Positions 34,193 to 37,999 of a DNA stretch of 37,999 nucleotides are shown one piece after another. Position 1 is the first letter of the stretch. The number at the start of each line of letters is the position of its first letter. Below the pieces are notes generated by a model. It was given only the letters and a program-made list of their open reading frames with translations. It was not told where the DNA came from and ran no database searches. The position numbers and the translations under genes are program-made. Source of the DNA: Sediminibacterium sp. Gen4 (GTDB taxonomy: Bacteria; Bacteroidota; Bacteroidia; Chitinophagales; Chitinophagaceae); assembly GCA_013391385.1 (NCBI GenBank), contig JACBFI010000033.1:1-37999 (forward strand), given 5' to 3'.

Positions 34193-35694
34193 GTATAGAT
34201 AATATAGTAAAAGAACATAAAATCTCTGAACCGATATCAGCTGAATTAATAATTAATGAAATTAATAATGATTCTTCAAGTAATGATGTTACAGTCAATC
34301 AAGTAGAAGACTGCTCAGTTAGTTTAAGGAGTATTAATACAATCCTGACAGATTTATTAACACACATAAAAGCAAAAACCCCACAGGAAGCTGCAGGTAT
34401 TGAAGCTGGAACACCATTAGATGATAAAGCGAAGACCGTGATAACATGTGAATACGTACTTAGAGTGGCACAAGAACAAAAATGGAATTTAGCTAGATAC
34501 ATGGAAGATTATTATGTATTTAACGGGGAGTTCTGGGTGAAACTGAAAGAAGAAGAAATTAAAGACTTCCTGGGATTTGTGGCTCAGAAGATATCAATAA
34601 ACAGATTTAAGGCTCAGTATTTCGCATTTCAGGATGTTTTGCTTAAACAGTTTTATCGTACAGGATTTCTTAAGGTTCCTGAATCAAATAAACATCAAGT
34701 AAAAATAAATCTATGTAATGGTACTTATGTAGTTGATGGTAATAACCATTATTTAAAGCAGTTTGATAGTAATGATTTCATGCGTTATAAACTTCCCTTT
34801 AGGTATGATAAATATGCAGAAGCTCCTTTATTCCAAAGATACCTTGATAGAGTATTACCTGTGAAGGAAAAGCAGATGGTTTTGGCAGAACATATAGGAT
34901 CAGCATTCATTAAGAATTCAGTTTTAAAACTAGAGAAAGCTGCTTTTCTTGTAGGCTCAGGAGCAAATGGGAAGAGTGTATTTTTTAATATTATCACAAG
35001 CCTCCTTGGATCGGAAAATGTAAGCAACATTACTCTTGAGGAATTAACTGATGATAAGAATTATGCAAAAACATTCTTGGATGGTAAGATTTTAAATTAT
35101 GCTAGTGAGATATCTACGAAAATGAATACTACACAGTTTAAGACTTTGGTATCAAATGAGCCCATAATGGTGAGAATGATATATGAGAAACCCTATATCC
35201 TAGAAGATTATGCGAAACTCATATTCAATGCTAATGAGCTTCCAGCTAACATAGAGCATAATATAGCATTTCTTAGAAGATGTAATATAATAGAGTTTAA
35301 TGTCACTATACCTGAAGCCCAAAGAGACCCAGCTTTAGCAAATAAGATAATCTCCCAAGAATTACCTGGTGTTTTCAATTGGGTATTAGCAGGAATGGAA
35401 AGGCTTCTAAAAAATCAGTCGTTTACAAAATGTAAAGAGATTGAAGATGCCTTATATACTTACCAAAAGGAAAGTGATCATGTGGCATTATTTTTAGAAG
35501 ATTATAATTATATCAAATCCTCCACAGAGAAAATACCATTGAAAATTTTATATGATCATTTCAAAATTTATGCTAAGGATTGTGGTTATCCATTAGTGCA
35601 GGATAAATCATTTTCAAAGCGACTTAAGGCAAATGGTTATTATACTGAAAGAAAAGGTTCAGGAAGGTATGTGTATGCCACTAAGCGAAAATAA
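34189..35694 (+). CDS. Phage/plasmid D5/P4-family SF3 helicase
   Basis: A 501-residue replication protein. About residues 90-230 fit the D5_N region, and the SF3 helicase core has Walker A GSGANGKS (256-263), the Walker B region around KILNYASEIS (about 300-308) and the sensor block LIFNANELP (about 344-352). The C-terminal part (after about 430) is the winged-helix-like D5 end. There is no archaeo-eukaryotic primase domain at the N-terminus, so it is helicase-only. It probably opens the element's DNA for replication or excised-state maintenance. It starts with an ATGA overlap with a small ORF. Confidence 0.9.
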   Translation: MSIDNIVKEHKISEPISAELIINEINNDSSSNDVTVNQVEDCSVSLRSINTILTDLLTHIKAKTPQEAAGIEAGTPLDDKAKTVITCEYVLRVAQEQKWNLARYMEDYYVFNGEFWVKLKEEEIKDFLGFVAQKISINRFKAQYFAFQDVLLKQFYRTGFLKVPESNKHQVKINLCNGTYVVDGNNHYLKQFDSNDFMRYKLPFRYDKYAEAPLFQRYLDRVLPVKEKQMVLAEHIGSAFIKNSVLKLEKAAFLVGSGANGKSVFFNIITSLLGSENVSNITLEELTDDKNYAKTFLDGKILNYASEISTKMNTTQFKTLVSNEPIMVRMIYEKPYILEDYAKLIFNANELPANIEHNIAFLRRCNIIEFNVTIPEAQRDPALANKIISQELPGVFNWVLAGMERLLKNQSFTKCKEIEDALYTYQKESDHVALFLEDYNYIKSSTEKIPLKILYDHFKIYAKDCGYPLVQDKSFSKRLKANGYYTERKGSGRYVYATKRK

Positions 35695-35740
35695 AATTAT
35701 GCGACACTTTCGGCATTTTGATATGTTTAGTTGTGTATTT

Positions 35741-35764
35741 ATGTCGATAATGTCGATTGTGTCG
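35741..35764 (+). repeat. Left copy of a 24-bp inverted repeat flanking DUF5131
   Basis: ATGTCGATAATG followed by TCGATTGTGTCG. The reverse complement of 36725-36748 matches it at 21 of 24 positions. Just before it, GCGACAC (35701-35707) pairs with GTGTCGC (35759-35765), so the piece could also be a hairpin followed by T's, ending the helicase transcript. Confidence 0.7.
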
Positions 35765-35790
35765 CTTTTTAACAAAAAAAAGTTTAAAAA

Positions 35791-36573
35791 ATGAAACAAA
35801 CGAATATTCAGTGGACTGATTCCACAGTTAATTTTTGGACAGGGTGCAAAAAAGTATCTGAGGGTTGTAAATATTGTTACATGTATAGGATAAAGGATAG
35901 GCAGGGAAAAATTGGATCATTTGTGAAACGCGTTAGTGATTATTCATTTTATGAACCACTCTCTTGGGAAGAGCCTATGTTGATATTTACTTGTAGTATG
36001 AGTGATTTTTTCATTGAAGAAGCTGATCCTTGGAGAAAAGATGCATGGGACGTTATAAGGAAAACACCTCAACATAAGTGGCAAATACTTACTAAGCGGC
36101 CAGAAAGAATTAAAGATTGTCTTCCTGATGATTGGGGTAACGGGTGGGATAATGTTTGGCTAGGAGTATCTGTTGAAAATCAGAAACATCTTTCACGGGC
36201 AGTGATATTAGCAGATATACCAGCCAAAGTAAAATTTATATCTGCTGAACCGTTACTAGAAGAAATTGATTTTTTAGCAGAACTTAATGGTAGTAGGATT
36301 ATAGATTCATATCACTGGGTAATACTAGGAGGAGAGTCTGGAAATGAATATGGAGAGTTTAGATATAGACCATCGGAAATTTCTTGGTATGAAAAAGCTA
36401 TCAACGATTTGCATATGCATACCTCTGTAGCCGTGTTTGTAAAACAATTGGGAAGTCATCTAAAAAAGACGATGAAGCTAAGACATTATCATGGTGGGGA
36501 TCTCAAAGAGTGGCCAACTAATCTTCAATTTCAGGAATTTCCTATATCAGATAAGGAACTTGAAATTAAGTAA
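35791..36573 (+). CDS. DUF5131 (phage Gp37/Gp68 family) protein
   Basis: A 260-residue protein of the Gp37/Gp68 family (PF07505, DUF5131). C19, C26 and C29 form a C-x6-C-x2-C cluster (WTGCKKVSEGCKYCYM), and a fourth Cys lies in FTCSMSDFF. WQILTKRPER, VWLGVSVENQ and WVILGGESG are the family's later blocks. The fold is seen as radical-SAM-like, with the cysteines probably binding an iron-sulfur cluster. In many genomes a three-Cys-motif partner (TcmP) lies next door; none is found here. The activity is unknown. Inverted repeats lie on both sides of the gene. Confidence 0.9.
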   Translation: MKQTNIQWTDSTVNFWTGCKKVSEGCKYCYMYRIKDRQGKIGSFVKRVSDYSFYEPLSWEEPMLIFTCSMSDFFIEEADPWRKDAWDVIRKTPQHKWQILTKRPERIKDCLPDDWGNGWDNVWLGVSVENQKHLSRAVILADIPAKVKFISAEPLLEEIDFLAELNGSRIIDSYHWVILGGESGNEYGEFRYRPSEISWYEKAINDLHMHTSVAVFVKQLGSHLKKTMKLRHYHGGDLKEWPTNLQFQEFPISDKELEIK

Positions 36574-36585
36574 CCTATATTAACA

Positions 36586-36625
36586 AATACCTCTATCATT
36601 TGATTTTCATTTTGATAGAGGTATT
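36586..36625 (+). terminator. Hairpin after the DUF5131 gene
   Basis: AATACCTCTATCA (36586-36598) and TGATAGAGGTATT (36613-36625) pair perfectly over 13 bases, with a 14-base loop. There is no T run right after it, so it may be a stabiliser or a factor-assisted end. Confidence 0.75.
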
Positions 36626-36724
36626 GTGTCTATAATGTCTCTGAATCTGAATTCATCTAGTTATTCAGATTTGATATTATAAATAGGGATCAGCTAAATT
36701 TTTCAAAGAAAAACTGCATTTCAT

Positions 36725-36748
36725 CGACATAATCAGCATTATCGACAT
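36725..36748 (-). repeat. Right copy of the 24-bp inverted repeat
   Basis: CGACATAATCAG followed by CATTATCGACAT, the inverted counterpart of 35741-35764. In addition CGACATTTTTGATATGTC at 36743-36760 repeats, in the same direction, the piece CGGCATTTTGATATGTTTAG at 35711-35730. Confidence 0.7.
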
Positions 36749-36888
36749 TTTTGATATGTCTTAGGTTTTGAAAGTCTGTTTTCTATGAGAATATTTTACA
36801 CAATCTAATATTCCTCTTTATTTGATGTTCTTATACAATATATAGTTAATTTTTCACGGTGTATGTGTAAATAGATACCACTTGTTGA

Positions 36889-36957
36889 AATACCCCCTGT
36901 AAGTTTATTGTCAGTCAGAGTTACCCCCTATAGGTTTATTCTGACTGACTATTTTTT
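36889..36957 (+). terminator. Direct repeat with embedded terminator hairpin
   Basis: TACCCCCTGTAAGTTTATT (36891-36909) and TACCCCCTATAGGTTTATT (36922-36940) match at 17 of 19 positions. GTCAGTCAGA (36910-36919) pairs with TCTGACTGAC (36940-36949), followed by ATTTTTTC. The second direct copy sits in the hairpin loop. It could end a short transcript just ahead of the structured segment. Confidence 0.7.
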
Positions 36958-36990
36958 CAGGCTATTAATAGTGCTTTCCCTTTATTTTAA

Positions 36991-37378
36991 ATTTATTGTG
37001 CTTCCAACTAAAGCCGAGCACCTGTAATAGTCATTTGGGCTGTAGAATAAAGCCAAGCAGGGAGATAGGTGTTCATTCTACACAGCTACCCTATAAAAAA
37101 ACACGCCAATTATCCATAGGAGTAATTGTCATGGTTTTTCCTTTGCTACAGTGTATCTGAACTCCACTAACTGATGTGTATTTGACAATCCACGTTAGTT
37201 CCTCCATTGGCAGCCACCTGCCAGGTCAATTACTGCGTTCAGGCTTCCTTTCACAAAGCTGCCCTTATAACTACGTTATGCTATACAGGAAACCTTCACT
37301 GTGCAAATACCGCATTTTCAATGCTTTACTATTTGCCCCAGAATTTCCCATGGCTGCTTTGGTGGCGTTTTTTTGTCA
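36991..37378 (+). ncRNA. Candidate structured noncoding RNA, about 390 nt
   Basis: The 915-base gap between 36574 and 37488 has no credible gene, yet this part is less AT-rich than its surroundings and dense in nested complements. A 5' unit has CACCT/AGGTG (37019-37023/37067-37071) interleaved with TGTAGAAT/ATTCTACA (37041-37048/37075-37082), a possible pseudoknot. A long-range stem, AAAAAAA-CA-CGCCA (37094-37108) with TGGCGTTTTTTT (37363-37374), closes the rest. Inside are TGGCAG-CCAC-CTGCCA (37208-37223), ATAAC/GTTAT (37267-37279), ACTAAC/GTTAGT, and a nested arm of GGAAA/TTTCC, GCAAATA/TATTTGC and GCATT/AATGC (37288-37348). It ends in a T run. No known RNA class (RNase P, tmRNA, 6S, group I/II intron) was recognised. 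The strand and ends are inferred. Confidence 0.55.
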
Positions 37379-37413
37379 TTTTAAAATAAATATATATATT
37401 GTGACTCCCTATA

Positions 37414-37436
37414 TTCTTGATACTTCATATCAAGAA
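37414..37436. promoter_or_regulatory. Perfect hairpin upstream of the 127-residue gene
   Basis: TTCTTGATA and TATCAAGAA form a perfect 9-bp inverted repeat with a CTTCA loop, 52 bases ahead of the ATG. It could be an operator or a leader hairpin. Confidence 0.55.
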
Positions 37437-37488
37437 ATAAATTAGTATTTCAATTAGTTCGATAAATTCCTTAACTAACATTTATCAA

Positions 37489-37872
37489 ATGTGGCATAGA
37501 ATCATTGATTGGTTTGGAGAGGTTCGTGAAAGATATAACCTTGTAAGAGATTTCAATAAGTCAGCAAAAAACTCATTTATTTCTGGTCACGCCCCAACAT
37601 TGTTAGAGGCAAGGATAACAATGGGTTCATCAGAATTTAGGCATGCATTTTCCAAATTTATGGGAGGTGGATTTAGAATAAAAGCATTGTCTGGACACCC
37701 ACTTGAGAAAAGTGAGTTAATCGAAATAGGCAAGGTTGTTTTAGATAATGAAGAGTTAGTAAGGAAATTAGTTGCTCTTGGCTGGGACACTCTAGAAGTT
37801 CATGATTTAAAAGGGTTTCATGGATGCAAATGGGGGTTAAAGAATTATGCAAAAATTGGAGGTTATCTGTAA
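37489..37872 (+). CDS. Small cargo protein of unknown function
   Basis: A 127-residue soluble protein without signal or membrane segments. The N-terminal helix MWHRIIDWFGEVRERYN is amphipathic. A middle block (HAPTLLEARITMGSSEFRHA, then FSKFMGGGFRIKALSG) and a C-terminal one (LVRKLVALGWDTLEVHD, then GFHGCKWGLKNYA) look well structured and conserved in kind. I have a loose memory of similar proteins in Bacteroidota accessory regions, without a known function. It lies 110 bases behind the structured noncoding segment, in the same direction. Confidence 0.8.
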   Translation: MWHRIIDWFGEVRERYNLVRDFNKSAKNSFISGHAPTLLEARITMGSSEFRHAFSKFMGGGFRIKALSGHPLEKSELIEIGKVVLDNEELVRKLVALGWDTLEVHDLKGFHGCKWGLKNYAKIGGYL

Positions 37873-37944
37873 TGACAAACATTTTATTACAAAATATACC
37901 AGTAAATAATAAGACAAATTTATTAATAGGGTATGATGTCCTAT

Positions 37945-37999
37945 TGTAGGCTCCCCCAAAAAGTTGTCCATTCTTGGTTAGAGTTAACGGGAAAAAGCT
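37945..37999 (+). mobile_element. Possible IS3-family insertion sequence end (partial)
   Basis: TGTAGGCTCCCCCAAAAAGT followed by TGTCCATT resembles the terminal inverted repeat of IS3-family elements (IS150-like ends read TGTACTG-CCCCCAAAA-GTTGGACA). No transposase is in the window, so this is a tip only and is uncertain. Confidence 0.35.

Larger units (their letters stand above)
32010..37999 (+). mobile_element. Integrative element at tRNA-Pro (left part)
   Basis: Right after an intact tRNA-Pro comes a tyrosine integrase in the same direction, and the DNA becomes more AT-rich with a different codon choice. The cargo includes a D5/P4-like helicase and a DUF5131 protein, common on phage-like islands. 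The attachment core is likely within the tRNA 3' end (about 32003-32027). A second copy of that core was not found in the window, so the right end lies beyond 37999. Whether it is still mobile is unknown. Confidence 0.75.

Noticed and set aside
36991-37378. RNase P RNA, tmRNA, 6S RNA or a group I/II intron
   Set aside because: None of the fixed motifs was seen (no GAGGAAAGTCC block, no tRNA-like end, no intron domain V or reverse transcriptase).
37176-37445. Two overlapping plus-strand frames in the noncoding gap
   Set aside because: The peptides show no domain-like pattern, and both overlap the nested stems of the candidate RNA.
36991-37872. A retron
   Set aside because: There is no reverse transcriptase gene in the window, and the 127-residue protein has no such motif.
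37900-37999. The right attachment site of the tRNA-Pro element
   Set aside because: No copy of the tRNA 3' end is present, so the element must end outside the window.

Overview
The window looks like a chromosome segment of a Bacteroidota bacterium, probably family Chitinophagaceae and possibly close to Sediminibacterium (inference). The reasons are two type IX secretion (T9SS) substrates, TAnnTTTG/TAnnTTCG promoter elements just ahead of genes, DUF4199, the GlmU-like nucleotidyltransferase typical of Bacteroidetes, and the near absence of Shine-Dalgarno sequences.

Layout. 1-3279 is a minus-strand operon read as nucleoside phosphorylase, dapF, corA, NUDIX hydrolase. A tRNA-Cys follows. 4014-13405 holds two large secreted paralogous-end proteins: a 2139-residue LamG/HYR adhesin-like protein and an 857-residue NHL-propeller protein, both with T9SS C-terminal domains. 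13473-23835 is mixed housekeeping: small membrane proteins, ornithine aminotransferase, a serine hydrolase, a GT2 glycosyltransferase, tRNA-Gly and tRNA-Leu, a DUF1287 protein, a YjaB-like acetyltransferase, the GlmU-like enzyme, triosephosphate isomerase and a Kir-type potassium channel. lepA follows at 23974. 25825-31841 is a seven-gene minus-strand cluster that begins with a dihydroorotase-like protein lacking most catalytic residues, then DUF4199, two glycosyltransferases, GmhA, a GmhB-like phosphatase and a secreted protein. It points to heptose and surface-glycan synthesis.

From tRNA-Pro (31954-32027) to the end of the window the DNA becomes visibly more AT-rich and is an integrative element cut off by the window edge. 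It carries a tyrosine integrase, a coupled hypothetical gene, a possible 27-codon ORF, a D5/P4-type SF3 helicase, a DUF5131 (Gp37/Gp68) iron-sulfur-type protein flanked by inverted repeats, a roughly 390-nt noncoding stretch rich in nested inverted repeats (a candidate structured RNA), a 127-residue unknown protein, and what may be the tip of an IS3-family insertion sequence.

The best candidate for something undescribed is the structured noncoding segment at about 36991-37378 together with the small gene behind it (37489-37872). Other points of interest are the degenerate dihydroorotase, the inverted repeats flanking the DUF5131 gene, the interleaved inverted repeats ahead of the NHL protein, and the recurrent word-like inverted repeats between genes. 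All calls come from reading the sequence; no database search or folding program was run.
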